Source: Siphonodentalium dalli
Taxonomy: Eukaryota > Mollusca > Scaphopoda > Gadilida > Siphonodentaliidae
Assembly: GCA_032622095.1 (NCBI GenBank)
Contig: CP136068.1
Coordinates: 156,267,151-156,331,150, forward strand
Direction of reading: 5' to 3'
DNA length: 64,000 bases
Below, one piece after another: positions 36,628-49,162 of this stretch; the stretch's first letter is position 1, and every line of letters starts with the position of its first letter. Below the pieces are notes generated by a model. The model worked only from the letters and a program-made list of their open reading frames with translations. It was not told where the DNA came from and searched no databases. A program made the position numbers and the translations under genes.

Positions 36628-36643
36628 GGCCCTTTTCAGGGCC
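36628..36643 (+). terminator. Histone 3' stem-loop, H2A T2
   Basis: Same 16-nt hairpin, 31 nt after the stop. Confidence 0.97.
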
Positions 36644-37739
36644 ACCCAAATTTTCCAAAAAGAGAAACTATTACAAAATTGCTATATTTGATAATAACAA
36701 ATAATAATAATAATAATAATAAATAAACGCAAACAATTGCAAGGCAGGAAAAGTGATTCAATGTGCTAAACTTAAGAGAGTCCAAACCCAAACACAGACT
36801 CCGGGTTGCAAGCCAAATCACATAATCGATTATTTTATGACTTTCGTCGCCATTTATTTATAATTATAATTATTCAATTATTTACAATTGAATAAAGTGT
36901 GTCTTTTCCTCATGCAAACCAAGCATTACTTTTATTCAGTTTACAACATGTTAAAGTGATGTGAAACACCCCGGTAGGGTGGAACCAGGGAATAATCAAC
37001 AATAATAAACAATTGAGTGTTGTTCAAACGATTTGTTTTTCTTCTTCTATGGAGTGGAGGAGTGGAGTGGAGTGGAGTGGAGTGGAGTGGAGTGGAGCGG
37101 AGTAGTGTGGGTGGAGTGGAGTGGAGTGGAGTGGAATGGAGCTGGAGCGGAGCGGAGCGGAGCGGAGTAGTGTGGGTGGAGTGGAGTGGAGTGGAGTGGA
37201 GTGGTACAGTCGATTTGCTTCAGATTGTTGGCGATGTTAGTATAATGTTAAATACCTTCAGTTAGTTGACATAGCGCCCGAATACTAACTTATCGGTTTC
37301 ACGCACCTGAACAAGTATACACAATAAAGTACACAATATGTCTTTCTGTGCATCAGTGACACAACTTATGTTTTTGTTTTGTGTTGTTTTAACAATGTTG
37401 CCTTTTAATAGTTTATGCATGTCCTTCCTTCCTTCCTTCCTTCCTTCCTTCCTTCCTTCCTTCCTTCCTTCCTTCATCCATTCCTTTCTTCCCTTTCTTT
37501 CTTTCTTTCTTTCTTTCTTCATTCCTTTCTTCCTTCCTTCCTTCCTTCATCCATTCCTTTCTTCCCTTTCTTTCTTCATTCCTTTCTTCCTTCCTTCCTT
37601 CCTTCCTTCCTTCCTTCCTTCCTTCCTTCCTTCCTTCCTTCCTTCCTCCCCCCCCCCCTTCTCTCTCTCTTTCTTTCTTTCTTTCTTTTCTTTCTTTCTT
37701 TCCTTTCTTCCTTCTTTCCTTCCTTCCTTCCCCCCCCCT

Positions 37740-37784
<45 letters not shown>

Positions 37785-38489
37785 AGTTTTACTAATGTTT
37801 GTATTGTTATTCCTTTAGCACATTAACTTACATTTTTTCCCTAGCTCTCTTTCTCTGTTTCATCTTTTCTTTTCTTTTCTTTTCATCTACATCGTCTATA
37901 AAAACAAATTCAATTGTTTGCTTCTTTTCTTTCTTTCTTTTGTGTTTGTCACCGACACGTACCGGATGCGCACAAACTGACAATAAAAATTAAAGGCTAC
38001 ATACGGGGTGTTTCACATTGAAGTGACCTATGTTTGTGTAATATCATACTAATATGTATGTGCGTGAGAGAAAGAAAAAAGAAAAACAAACCGAGCTGGG
38101 GTAAATACATATCAGCAGCACGACGTACGTCTTTTCTGTTGGTCAACGGGACGTCACTCTATGCACAGGGGCGTGTTGACGTTTTGACGTTATAACAATT
38201 TAACAGAACTTTTAAAGAAACAAAATGCTGCTAACTGCCTTGTTCCAATGTTGAGTGACCGAAGGCACGAACCATTAACAACTTTACGTGTAAATTATTA
38301 GTCGAAGGAAGAAATAAAAATAAATACATACATAGGCCCATATTTACCTACCTCGAAATTACCAACTTCCACTTTCCCGCTTTTATTTGTCACACTCCAG
38401 TGGTGGTTCATATCATGCACGTCATAGAGCTGCAAAGAGAAACCAGGTCAGTGATTAGAATTCAGCCAAAAACAGGCGTCTTGAAATAG

Positions 38490-38882
<393 letters not shown>

Positions 38883-38917
38883 ACACCCGAAAGACCGAAG
38901 CACAGCTTCAAACAAAC

Positions 38918-38933
38918 GGCCCTTTTCAGGGCC
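38918..38933 (+). terminator. Histone 3' stem-loop, H4 T2
   Basis: Same 16-nt hairpin, 35 nt after the stop. Confidence 0.97.
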
Positions 38934-39543
38934 ACCAAATTGTTTTAAAGAAATACTTTAAAAATTGCTGTACATCAAAAATAAAACAAAATACGCCATG
39001 TTAGTATCATTTAGTATATGCACGAAAGGCAGAAAGAAAGAAAGAAAGAAAGAAGTTCATTATTTTATTTCCCCCCGAACACCTGCACCGTGTTAGTTTC
39101 AAGCTAGTATATAGATAAAGTGCATAGTTAAACTAAAATGTGTATGGAAATGTGACCTAATTTTGAATCACTTGTTACATCAGGTCAGGTTCACATTTTT
39201 ATTCCAAAAACAAATGCTGTAAAACATTGCCAGTGAATTAGGCTACATACATTTCACAATTAATCATTGTGCCACCCACATACTTGGAATAAATATTTAA
39301 ACAAGCTCATTCTCGTGATTTCTTGCATACATTTCTATACACCTATACGGGGACATGTACGTTATATAATTGTTCCCAATAAATGCTATGTGCACTTTAT
39401 TTGGGATATTTGCTTATATATTTATTCAGTTCCTTTTCTTTCTTTTCTTTGCATGTTTATTCGTTAATTCCTCATTTCCCTAACCCACAGTGATTCGAAT
39501 AGTTTAGCAATTCTAATAGTTTATCTTTTTGGAAAATTTGGGT

Positions 39544-39559
39544 GGCCCTGAAAAGGGCC
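39544..39559 (-). terminator. Histone 3' stem-loop, H2B T2
   Basis: Same 16-nt hairpin, 29 nt after the stop. Confidence 0.97.
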
Positions 39560-39588
39560 GTTTGTGTGTAAAGCTGTAAGTGAACAGT

Positions 39589-39960
39589 TTACTTGCTGCT
39601 GGTGTACTTGGTGACGGCCTTGGTACCCTCAGAGACGGCGTGCTTGGCCAATTCACCTGGGAGAAGAAGTCTGACGGCGGTCTGGACCTCTCGGGAGGTG
39701 ATGGTGGATCGTTTGTTGTAGTGAGCCAATCGGGAGGCCTCAGCTGCGATCCTCTCGAAGATGTCGTTGACAAAGCTGTTCATGATGGACATGGCTTTGC
39801 TGCTGACACCGGTGTCTGGGTGCACCTGTTTCAAGACTTTGTAGATGTAGATTCCGTAGGATTCCTTCCTTTTTCGGTGCCTCTTCTTGGTGCCGGTCGT
39901 TGACGCCTTCTGGGTCTTGGTGGCCTTTTTGGCTCCTTTGCTTCCTGCTTTGGGTGGCAT
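39589..39960 (-). CDS. H2B: Histone H2B, unit T2
   Basis: 123 residues, identical protein. Its own core promoter is intact, but its divergent H2A partner (41422) has been pushed 1.18 kb further away by the retroposon. Confidence 0.98.
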   Translation of the reverse strand: MPPKAGSKGAKKATKTQKASTTGTKKRHRKRKESYGIYIYKVLKQVHPDTGVSSKAMSIMNSFVNDIFERIAAEASRLAHYNKRSTITSREVQTAVRLLLPGELAKHAVSEGTKAVTKYTSSK

Positions 39961-40178
39961 GATTAAGTTTTTCTAAGTGCGATCGAGAGATTCGATGAAC
40001 AGAAAATGAATAAAAAACCGTTTGAAAAATTTCCTTTATAAGAGACCCGCGCGGATCGCAGTGCAGTCTAACCCAATTACACACACAACAAAGCAGTTTA
40101 CCGCCCTCTCGCGCGGACTTCGGTGAAAACGTATAAATAACTAGGTCGATCCGTACTTTGGTTTAAATAGGAATTTTT

Positions 40179-40188
40179 AAAAAGAAAT
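40179..40188 (+). repeat. Target site duplication, retroposon copy 2 (5' side)
   Basis: AAAAAGAAAT, matching 41357-41366. Its exact limit is uncertain because the right copy merges into the A tail. Confidence 0.7.
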
Positions 40189-40360
40189 GGCAGCAAGTGG
40201 AGCGAACAAGTCAGATTTTATTTGACTCTATTAGTTCCTTGCGGTGTCAGAGCGTCGGTACGAGTGATTTGAGCGGTCTGTAACCTTAATTGGAAGCAAC
40301 CGCCCTCGTGCCGATGCCGGCGAGTGAGACGGTTTTGGATTAGGCTTAGTGCGACGGACA

Positions 40361-41173
40361 ATGGAGTTAATCCCTGACGCCGCGTTAGCAGCGATAGAGA
40401 GATCTCAAATTGCGGATATTGTTAGCTGGAATCTCCAGTCTAACAGAGGCTATTTGACTCTCTGCGTTGAATTCAGGACGGGAGATGCTGGAAACCAGAA
40501 ATCTTCCACCTGGAGCAAGACCAAGACCAGCCGTAACATGAAAGAGGAGCCTTCTAAGAGAAAGACACCAGCTCGAAGGAGAAGGGACGCAGCCAGACGG
40601 GCGAAATGGAAGAAGAAGATGGGGGCGACCGTTGATCGACCGGTCACCCCTCCCCGTGTGGCTCAGCCGTCTATAGTCAAAGCCGGCGGGTCGAAGTTGT
40701 CTGAGAGACGCCCAGACGACTCGACCCGCATGGAGACTGAGACTGACGACATCGAACCAGCTAGAAGGGACTCCGTGGATCTGCCGGAGGTCCCTGCTGT
40801 CGTCGTCGAAGCTTGCGGAGACAGGGACGTGGATACCACCCCAGATGTTCCTGCCGCCAGCTTCGACGTGGAACTGGACTTTACACCTCGGACACCAGAT
40901 TACCAAAACATTCCGGTGTCCTCCAGCACCAACAACAACAGCACAGACACCATACGTTCTGTGGATGAGATTGCCTTCGAAGCTTGGAAAGCCCAACACG
41001 AAGAGGATGTGAGGCAACGCGACAAGTTCGCAGAAGAAATGGAACAGCATCGGAAAGAATCAGAACAAAGAATCCAAGAACAAATAGAACACCTCTTACA
41101 ACAACGACAGAATTCTCCACCTTCCTCAACAGAGAAGCCTAATTCAAAAAAGAAGAGAAAGAAGAAAAAATAG
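40361..41173 (+). CDS. Retroposon ORF1-like protein, copy 2
   Basis: 270 residues from the first ATG (an in-frame GTG at 40349 is not a likely start). The layout is as in copy 1: hydrophobic segment 20-38, basic 52-88, acidic middle, coiled coil 200-250, lysine-rich end. Differences from copy 1 are Ser65, Arg135, Trp209, Gln212, His213, Glu214, Val217 and His244. The frame is intact in both copies, which suggests recent activity or selection on the protein. No catalytic domain is seen. The stop codon is followed immediately by the histone-like downstream motif. Confidence 0.7.
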   Translation: MELIPDAALAAIERSQIADIVSWNLQSNRGYLTLCVEFRTGDAGNQKSSTWSKTKTSRNMKEEPSKRKTPARRRRDAARRAKWKKKMGATVDRPVTPPRVAQPSIVKAGGSKLSERRPDDSTRMETETDDIEPARRDSVDLPEVPAVVVEACGDRDVDTTPDVPAASFDVELDFTPRTPDYQNIPVSSSTNNNSTDTIRSVDEIAFEAWKAQHEEDVRQRDKFAEEMEQHRKESEQRIQEQIEHLLQQRQNSPPSSTEKPNSKKKRKKKK

Positions 41174-41198
41174 GAAATATCACCAAATTGCTATATTT
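41174..41198 (+). promoter_or_regulatory. Histone-downstream-like motif in retroposon 3' UTR
   Basis: GAAATATCACC followed by AAATTGCTATATTT aligns with H2A 3' flank 32642-32667 with one gap and two mismatches over 26 columns. It is present in copy 1 too (near 17709-17733, minus strand). No histone stem-loop accompanies it. Confidence 0.5.
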
Positions 41199-41318
41199 TT
41201 TCCATTTCCCCCCCCCCCCCCCGTCTTATTCTAATAAAATCAAAATCATGAGGGATTAAGGAGAGGGCCCTTCGGCCCTTTCGACAATCCCGGGGCTAGC
41301 TACCCCTAACCACCCATG

Positions 41319-41356
<38 letters not shown>

Positions 41357-41363
<7 letters not shown>

Positions 41364-41366
41364 AAT
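41357..41366 (+). repeat. Target site duplication, retroposon copy 2 (3' side)
   Basis: AAAAAGAAAT after the A tail, directly followed by the normal H2A leader (TTTATCATTACTC). Confidence 0.7.
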
Positions 41367-41421
41367 TTTATCATTACTCTATTTTCCGTCTTTTCGGAAA
41401 ATACCAACCAAAAACTAAATC

Positions 41422-41796
41422 ATGTCTGGACGTGGTAAAGGTGGCAAAGTAAAGGGAAAGGCAAAGTCCCGATCATCAAGGGCTGGACTCCAGTTTCCCG
41501 TCGGAAGAATCCATCGTCTTCTGAGAAAAGGCAACTATGCTGAGCGTGTCGGTGCCGGAGCTCCAGTCTACTTGGCTGCAGTTCTCGAATACCTCGCAGC
41601 TGAGGTCCTCGAGTTGGCAGGAAATGCTGCTCGTGACAACAAGAAAAGCAGAATCATACCAAGACATCTCCAGCTCGCCATCAGGAACGACGAAGAGTTG
41701 AACAAACTGTTGTCTGGTGTGACCATCGCCCAGGGTGGTGTTCTGCCAAACATCCAGGCTGTCCTCCTCCCCAAGAAATCTCAGAGCAGCAAGTAA
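41422..41796 (+). CDS. H2A: Histone H2A, unit T3 (promoter interrupted)
   Basis: The 124-codon frame is intact and identical. Its cap region is now preceded by the retroposon's A tail, and both TATA-like boxes are about 1.2 kb upstream. Expression would need a read-through transcript from the old promoter, which would carry upstream start codons. The copy is probably non-functional at present. Confidence 0.95.
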   Translation: MSGRGKGGKVKGKAKSRSSRAGLQFPVGRIHRLLRKGNYAERVGAGAPVYLAAVLEYLAAEVLELAGNAARDNKKSRIIPRHLQLAIRNDEELNKLLSGVTIAQGGVLPNIQAVLLPKKSQSSK

Positions 41797-41827
41797 ACAG
41801 TTTGCTACTCAAACTCAAATACAAAAC

Positions 41828-41843
41828 GGCCCTTTTCAGGGCC
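41828..41843 (+). terminator. Histone 3' stem-loop, H2A T3
   Basis: Same 16-nt hairpin, 31 nt after the stop. A read-through retroposon-H2A transcript would end here. Confidence 0.97.
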
Positions 41844-42929
41844 ACCCAAATTTTCCAAAAAGAGAAACTATTACAAAATTGCTATATTTGATAATAACAA
41901 ATAATAATAATAATAATAATAAATAAACGCAAACAATTGCAAGGCAGGAAAAGTGATTCAATGTGCTAAACTTAAGAGAGTCCAAACCCAAACACAGACT
42001 CCGGGTTGCAAGCCAAATCACATAATCGATTATTTTATGACTTTCGTCGCCATTTATTTATAATTATAATTATTCAATTATTTACAATTGAATAAAGTGT
42101 GTCTTTTCCTCATGCAAACCAAGCATTACTTTTATTCAGTTTACAACATGTTAAAGTGATGTGAAACACCCCGGTAGGGTGGAACCAGGGAATAATCAAC
42201 AATAATAAACAATTGAGTGTTGTTCAAACGATTTGTTTTTCTTCTTCTATGGAGTGGAGGAGTGGAGTGGAGTGGAGTGGAGTGGAGCGGAGTAGTGTGG
42301 GTGGAGTGGAGTGGAGTGGAGTGGAATGGAGCTGGAGCGGAGCGGAGCGGAGCGGAGTAGTGTGGGTGGAGTGGAGTGGAGTGGAGTGGAGTGGTACAGT
42401 CGATTTGCTTCAGATTGTTGGCGATGTTAGTATAATGTTAAATACCTTCAGTTAGTTGACATAGCGCCCGAATACTAACTTATCGGTTTCACGCACCTGA
42501 ACAAGTATACACAATAAAGTACACAATATGTCTTTCTGTGCATCAGTGACACAACTTATGTTTTTGTTTTGTGTTGTTTTAACAATGTTGCCTTTTAATA
42601 GTTTATGCATGTCCTTCCTTCCTTCCTTCCTTCCTTCCTTCCTTCCTTCCTTCCTTCCTTCCTTCATCCATTCCTTTCTTCCCTTTCTTTCTTTCTTTCT
42701 TTCTTTCTTCATTCCTTTCTTCCTTCCTTCCTTCCTTCATCCATTCCTTTCTTCCCTTTCTTTCTTCATTCCTTTCTTCCTTCCTTCCTTCCTTCCTTCC
42801 TTCCTTCCTTCCTTCCTTCCTTCCTTCCTTCCTTCCTCCCCCCCCCCCTTCTCTCTCTCTTTCTTTCTTTCTTTCTTTTCTTTCTTTCTTTCCTTTCTTC
42901 CTTCTTTCCTTCCTTCCTTCCCCCCCCCT

Positions 42930-42974
<45 letters not shown>

Positions 42975-43679
42975 AGTTTTACTAATGTTTGTATTGTTAT
43001 TCCTTTAGCACATTAACTTACATTTTTTCCCTAGCTCTCTTTCTCTGTTTCATCTTTTCTTTTCTTTTCTTTTCATCTACATCGTCTATAAAAACAAATT
43101 CAATTGTTTGCTTCTTTTCTTTCTTTCTTTTGTGTTTGTCACCGACACGTACCGGATGCGCACAAACTGACAATAAAAATTAAAGGCTACATACGGGGTG
43201 TTTCACATTGAAGTGACCTATGTTTGTGTAATATCATACTAATATGTATGTGCGTGAGAGAAAGAAAAAAGAAAAACAAACCGAGCTGGGGTAAATACAT
43301 ATCAGCAGCACGACGTACGTCTTTTCTGTTGGTCAACGGGACGTCACTCTATGCACAGGGGCGTGTTGACGTTTTGACGTTATAACAATTTAACAGAACT
43401 TTTAAAGAAACAAAATGCTGCTAACTGCCTTGTTCCAATGTTGAGTGACCGAAGGCACGAACCATTAACAACTTTACGTGTAAATTATTAGTCGAAGGAA
43501 GAAATAAAAATAAATACATACATAGGCCCATATTTACCTACCTCGAAATTACCAACTTCCACTTTCCCGCTTTTATTTGTCACACTCCAGTGGTGGTTCA
43601 TATCATGCACGTCATAGAGCTGCAAAGAGAAACCAGGTCAGTGATTAGAATTCAGCCAAAAACAGGCGTCTTGAAATAG

Positions 43680-44072
<393 letters not shown>

Positions 44073-44107
44073 ACACCCGAAAGACCGAAGCACAGCTTCA
44101 AACAAAC

Positions 44108-44123
44108 GGCCCTTTTCAGGGCC
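44108..44123 (+). terminator. Histone 3' stem-loop, H4 T3
   Basis: Same 16-nt hairpin, 35 nt after the stop. Confidence 0.97.
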
Positions 44124-44733
44124 ACCAAATTGTTTTAAAGAAATACTTTAAAAATTGCTGTACATCAAAAATAAAACAAAATACGCCATGTTAGTATCAT
44201 TTAGTATATGCACGAAAGGCAGAAAGAAAGAAAGAAAGAAAGAAGTTCATTATTTTATTTCCCCCCGAACACCTGCACCGTGTTAGTTTCAAGCTAGTAT
44301 ATAGATAAAGTGCATAGTTAAACTAAAATGTGTATGGAAATGTGACCTAATTTTGAATCACTTGTTACATCAGGTCAGGTTCACATTTTTATTCCAAAAA
44401 CAAATGCTGTAAAACATTGCCAGTGAATTAGGCTACATACATTTCACAATTAATCATTGTGCCACCCACATACTTGGAATAAATATTTAAACAAGCTCAT
44501 TCTCGTGATTTCTTGCATACATTTCTATACACCTATACGGGGACATGTACGTTATATAATTGTTCCCAATAAATGCTATGTGCACTTTATTTGGGATATT
44601 TGCTTATATATTTATTCAGTTCCTTTTCTTTCTTTTCTTTGCATGTTTATTCGTTAATTCCTCATTTCCCTAACCCACAGTGATTCGAATAGTTTAGCAA
44701 TTCTAATAGTTTATCTTTTTGGAAAATTTGGGT

Positions 44734-44749
44734 GGCCCTGAAAAGGGCC
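44734..44749 (-). terminator. Histone 3' stem-loop, H2B T3
   Basis: Same 16-nt hairpin, 29 nt after the stop. Confidence 0.97.
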
Positions 44750-44778
44750 GTTTGTGTGTAAAGCTGTAAGTGAACAGT

Positions 44779-45150
44779 TTACTTGCTGCTGGTGTACTTG
44801 GTGACGGCCTTGGTACCCTCAGAGACGGCGTGCTTGGCCAATTCACCTGGGAGAAGAAGTCTGACGGCGGTCTGGACCTCTCGGGAGGTGATGGTGGATC
44901 GTTTGTTGTAGTGAGCCAATCGGGAGGCCTCAGCTGCGATCCTCTCGAAGATGTCGTTGACAAAGCTGTTCATGATGGACATGGCTTTGCTGCTGACACC
45001 GGTGTCTGGGTGCACCTGTTTCAAGACTTTGTAGATGTAGATTCCGTAGGATTCCTTCCTTTTTCGGTGCCTCTTCTTGGTGCCGGTCGTTGACGCCTTC
45101 TGGGTCTTGGTGGCCTTTTTGGCTCCTTTGCTTCCTGCTTTGGGTGGCAT
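44779..45150 (-). CDS. H2B: Histone H2B, unit T3
   Basis: 123 residues, identical protein, divergent with H2A of T4. Confidence 0.98.
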   Translation of the reverse strand: MPPKAGSKGAKKATKTQKASTTGTKKRHRKRKESYGIYIYKVLKQVHPDTGVSSKAMSIMNSFVNDIFERIAAEASRLAHYNKRSTITSREVQTAVRLLLPGELAKHAVSEGTKAVTKYTSSK

Positions 45151-45433
45151 GATTAAGTTTTTCTAAGTGCGATCGAGAGATTCGATGAACAGAAAATGAA
45201 TAAAAAACCGTTTGAAAAATTTCCTTTATAAGAGACCCGCGCGGATCGCAGTGCAGTCTAACCCAATTACACACACAACAAAGCAGTTTACCGCCCTCTC
45301 GCGCGGACTTCGGTGAAAACGTATAAATAACTAGGTCGATCCGTACTTTGGTTTAAATAGGAATTTTTAAAAAGAAATTTTATCATTACTCTATTTTCCG
45401 TCTTTTCGGAAAATACCAACCAAAAACTAAATC
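45151..45433. promoter_or_regulatory. Divergent H2B/H2A promoter, T3-T4
   Basis: 283 bp, uninterrupted. Confidence 0.65.
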
Positions 45434-45808
45434 ATGTCTGGACGTGGTAAAGGTGGCAAAGTAAAGGGAAAGGCAAAGTCCCGATCATCAAGGGCTGGAC
45501 TCCAGTTTCCCGTCGGAAGAATCCATCGTCTTCTGAGAAAAGGCAACTATGCTGAGCGTGTCGGTGCCGGAGCTCCAGTCTACTTGGCTGCAGTTCTCGA
45601 ATACCTCGCAGCTGAGGTCCTCGAGTTGGCAGGAAATGCTGCTCGTGACAACAAGAAAAGCAGAATCATACCAAGACATCTCCAGCTCGCCATCAGGAAC
45701 GACGAAGAGTTGAACAAACTGTTGTCTGGTGTGACCATCGCCCAGGGTGGTGTTCTGCCAAACATCCAGGCTGTCCTCCTCCCCAAGAAATCTCAGAGCA
45801 GCAAGTAA
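45434..45808 (+). CDS. H2A: Histone H2A, unit T4
   Basis: 124 residues, identical protein, intact promoter. Confidence 0.98.
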   Translation: MSGRGKGGKVKGKAKSRSSRAGLQFPVGRIHRLLRKGNYAERVGAGAPVYLAAVLEYLAAEVLELAGNAARDNKKSRIIPRHLQLAIRNDEELNKLLSGVTIAQGGVLPNIQAVLLPKKSQSSK

Positions 45809-45839
45809 ACAGTTTGCTACTCAAACTCAAATACAAAAC

Positions 45840-45855
45840 GGCCCTTTTCAGGGCC
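45840..45855 (+). terminator. Histone 3' stem-loop, H2A T4
   Basis: Same 16-nt hairpin, 31 nt after the stop. Confidence 0.97.
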
Positions 45856-46941
45856 ACCCAAATTTTCCAAAAAGAGAAACTATTACAAAATTGCTATATT
45901 TGATAATAACAAATAATAATAATAATAATAATAAATAAACGCAAACAATTGCAAGGCAGGAAAAGTGATTCAATGTGCTAAACTTAAGAGAGTCCAAACC
46001 CAAACACAGACTCCGGGTTGCAAGCCAAATCACATAATCGATTATTTTATGACTTTCGTCGCCATTTATTTATAATTATAATTATTCAATTATTTACAAT
46101 TGAATAAAGTGTGTCTTTTCCTCATGCAAACCAAGCATTACTTTTATTCAGTTTACAACATGTTAAAGTGATGTGAAACACCCCGGTAGGGTGGAACCAG
46201 GGAATAATCAACAATAATAAACAATTGAGTGTTGTTCAAACGATTTGTTTTTCTTCTTCTATGGAGTGGAGGAGTGGAGTGGAGTGGAGTGGAGTGGAGC
46301 GGAGTAGTGTGGGTGGAGTGGAGTGGAGTGGAGTGGAATGGAGCTGGAGCGGAGCGGAGCGGAGCGGAGTAGTGTGGGTGGAGTGGAGTGGAGTGGAGTG
46401 GAGTGGTACAGTCGATTTGCTTCAGATTGTTGGCGATGTTAGTATAATGTTAAATACCTTCAGTTAGTTGACATAGCGCCCGAATACTAACTTATCGGTT
46501 TCACGCACCTGAACAAGTATACACAATAAAGTACACAATATGTCTTTCTGTGCATCAGTGACACAACTTATGTTTTTGTTTTGTGTTGTTTTAACAATGT
46601 TGCCTTTTAATAGTTTATGCATGTCCTTCCTTCCTTCCTTCCTTCCTTCCTTCCTTCCTTCCTTCCTTCCTTCCTTCATCCATTCCTTTCTTCCCTTTCT
46701 TTCTTTCTTTCTTTCTTTCTTCATTCCTTTCTTCCTTCCTTCCTTCCTTCATCCATTCCTTTCTTCCCTTTCTTTCTTCATTCCTTTCTTCCTTCCTTCC
46801 TTCCTTCCTTCCTTCCTTCCTTCCTTCCTTCCTTCCTTCCTTCCTTCCTCCCCCCCCCCCTTCTCTCTCTCTTTCTTTCTTTCTTTCTTTTCTTTCTTTC
46901 TTTCCTTTCTTCCTTCTTTCCTTCCTTCCTTCCCCCCCCCT

Positions 46942-46986
<45 letters not shown>

Positions 46987-47691
46987 AGTTTTACTAATGT
47001 TTGTATTGTTATTCCTTTAGCACATTAACTTACATTTTTTCCCTAGCTCTCTTTCTCTGTTTCATCTTTTCTTTTCTTTTCTTTTCATCTACATCGTCTA
47101 TAAAAACAAATTCAATTGTTTGCTTCTTTTCTTTCTTTCTTTTGTGTTTGTCACCGACACGTACCGGATGCGCACAAACTGACAATAAAAATTAAAGGCT
47201 ACATACGGGGTGTTTCACATTGAAGTGACCTATGTTTGTGTAATATCATACTAATATGTATGTGCGTGAGAGAAAGAAAAAAGAAAAACAAACCGAGCTG
47301 GGGTAAATACATATCAGCAGCACGACGTACGTCTTTTCTGTTGGTCAACGGGACGTCACTCTATGCACAGGGGCGTGTTGACGTTTTGACGTTATAACAA
47401 TTTAACAGAACTTTTAAAGAAACAAAATGCTGCTAACTGCCTTGTTCCAATGTTGAGTGACCGAAGGCACGAACCATTAACAACTTTACGTGTAAATTAT
47501 TAGTCGAAGGAAGAAATAAAAATAAATACATACATAGGCCCATATTTACCTACCTCGAAATTACCAACTTCCACTTTCCCGCTTTTATTTGTCACACTCC
47601 AGTGGTGGTTCATATCATGCACGTCATAGAGCTGCAAAGAGAAACCAGGTCAGTGATTAGAATTCAGCCAAAAACAGGCGTCTTGAAATAG

Positions 47692-48084
<393 letters not shown>

Positions 48085-48119
48085 ACACCCGAAAGACCGA
48101 AGCACAGCTTCAAACAAAC

Positions 48120-48135
48120 GGCCCTTTTCAGGGCC
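48120..48135 (+). terminator. Histone 3' stem-loop, H4 T4
   Basis: Same 16-nt hairpin, 35 nt after the stop. Confidence 0.97.
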
Positions 48136-48745
48136 ACCAAATTGTTTTAAAGAAATACTTTAAAAATTGCTGTACATCAAAAATAAAACAAAATACGCCA
48201 TGTTAGTATCATTTAGTATATGCACGAAAGGCAGAAAGAAAGAAAGAAAGAAAGAAGTTCATTATTTTATTTCCCCCCGAACACCTGCACCGTGTTAGTT
48301 TCAAGCTAGTATATAGATAAAGTGCATAGTTAAACTAAAATGTGTATGGAAATGTGACCTAATTTTGAATCACTTGTTACATCAGGTCAGGTTCACATTT
48401 TTATTCCAAAAACAAATGCTGTAAAACATTGCCAGTGAATTAGGCTACATACATTTCACAATTAATCATTGTGCCACCCACATACTTGGAATAAATATTT
48501 AAACAAGCTCATTCTCGTGATTTCTTGCATACATTTCTATACACCTATACGGGGACATGTACGTTATATAATTGTTCCCAATAAATGCTATGTGCACTTT
48601 ATTTGGGATATTTGCTTATATATTTATTCAGTTCCTTTTCTTTCTTTTCTTTGCATGTTTATTCGTTAATTCCTCATTTCCCTAACCCACAGTGATTCGA
48701 ATAGTTTAGCAATTCTAATAGTTTATCTTTTTGGAAAATTTGGGT

Positions 48746-48761
48746 GGCCCTGAAAAGGGCC
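48746..48761 (-). terminator. Histone 3' stem-loop, H2B T4
   Basis: Same 16-nt hairpin, 29 nt after the stop. Confidence 0.97.
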
Positions 48762-48790
48762 GTTTGTGTGTAAAGCTGTAAGTGAACAGT

Positions 48791-49162
48791 TTACTTGCTG
48801 CTGGTGTACTTGGTGACGGCCTTGGTACCCTCAGAGACGGCGTGCTTGGCCAATTCACCTGGGAGAAGAAGTCTGACGGCGGTCTGGACCTCTCGGGAGG
48901 TGATGGTGGATCGTTTGTTGTAGTGAGCCAATCGGGAGGCCTCAGCTGCGATCCTCTCGAAGATGTCGTTGACAAAGCTGTTCATGATGGACATGGCTTT
49001 GCTGCTGACACCGGTGTCTGGGTGCACCTGTTTCAAGACTTTGTAGATGTAGATTCCGTAGGATTCCTTCCTTTTTCGGTGCCTCTTCTTGGTGCCGGTC
49101 GTTGACGCCTTCTGGGTCTTGGTGGCCTTTTTGGCTCCTTTGCTTCCTGCTTTGGGTGGCAT
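48791..49162 (-). CDS. H2B: Histone H2B, unit T4
   Basis: 123 residues, identical protein, divergent with H2A of T5. Confidence 0.98.
   Translation of the reverse strand: MPPKAGSKGAKKATKTQKASTTGTKKRHRKRKESYGIYIYKVLKQVHPDTGVSSKAMSIMNSFVNDIFERIAAEASRLAHYNKRSTITSREVQTAVRLLLPGELAKHAVSEGTKAVTKYTSSK

Larger units (their letters stand above)
40189..41356 (+). mobile_element. Non-autonomous poly(A) retroposon, copy 2, in H2A promoter
   Basis: A 1168-bp element in the same orientation as H2A, starting GGCAGCAAGTGGAGCG. It has a 172-bp leader, the 270-codon frame, a 3' UTR with C15 (41208-41222), the AGGGCC-CTTC-GGCCCT hairpin, then CCACCCATG and an A tail of about 38 nt (from 41319). It is nearly identical to copy 1, apart from a cluster of changes near 40983-41013. 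The longer A tail suggests later insertion than copy 1. It lies 56-65 bp upstream of the H2A ATG. The H2A TATA-like box is 19-27 bp upstream of its first base, so the histone promoter may drive it. Confidence 0.87.
39961..41421. promoter_or_regulatory. Divergent H2B/H2A promoter split by retroposon
   Basis: The region is 1461 bp instead of 283 bp. H2B elements and the H2A boxes TATAAATA (40132-40139) and TTTAAATAG (40162-40170) remain on the left. The H2A cap-like TCATTAC and leader are on the right of the insert. The H2A boxes now sit directly in front of the retroposon's first base (40189). Confidence 0.7.

Noticed and set aside
40189-40200. Similarity of the retroposon 5' end (GCAGCAAGT) to the ends of H2A and H2B coding regions
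   Set aside because: Only nine bases match and the neighbouring bases differ, so chance is a sufficient explanation.
40349-40360. GTG as start codon of the retroposon frame (274 residues)
   Set aside because: An ATG follows four codons later and is the likely eukaryotic start, giving 270 residues.
41250-41290. Retroposon 3' hairpin AGGGCC-CTTC-GGCCCT as a histone stem-loop
   Set aside because: The arms are in the opposite order and the loop is not TTTC/TTTT with the required flanks, so SLBP binding is not expected. It is better read as a LINE-type 3' hairpin.
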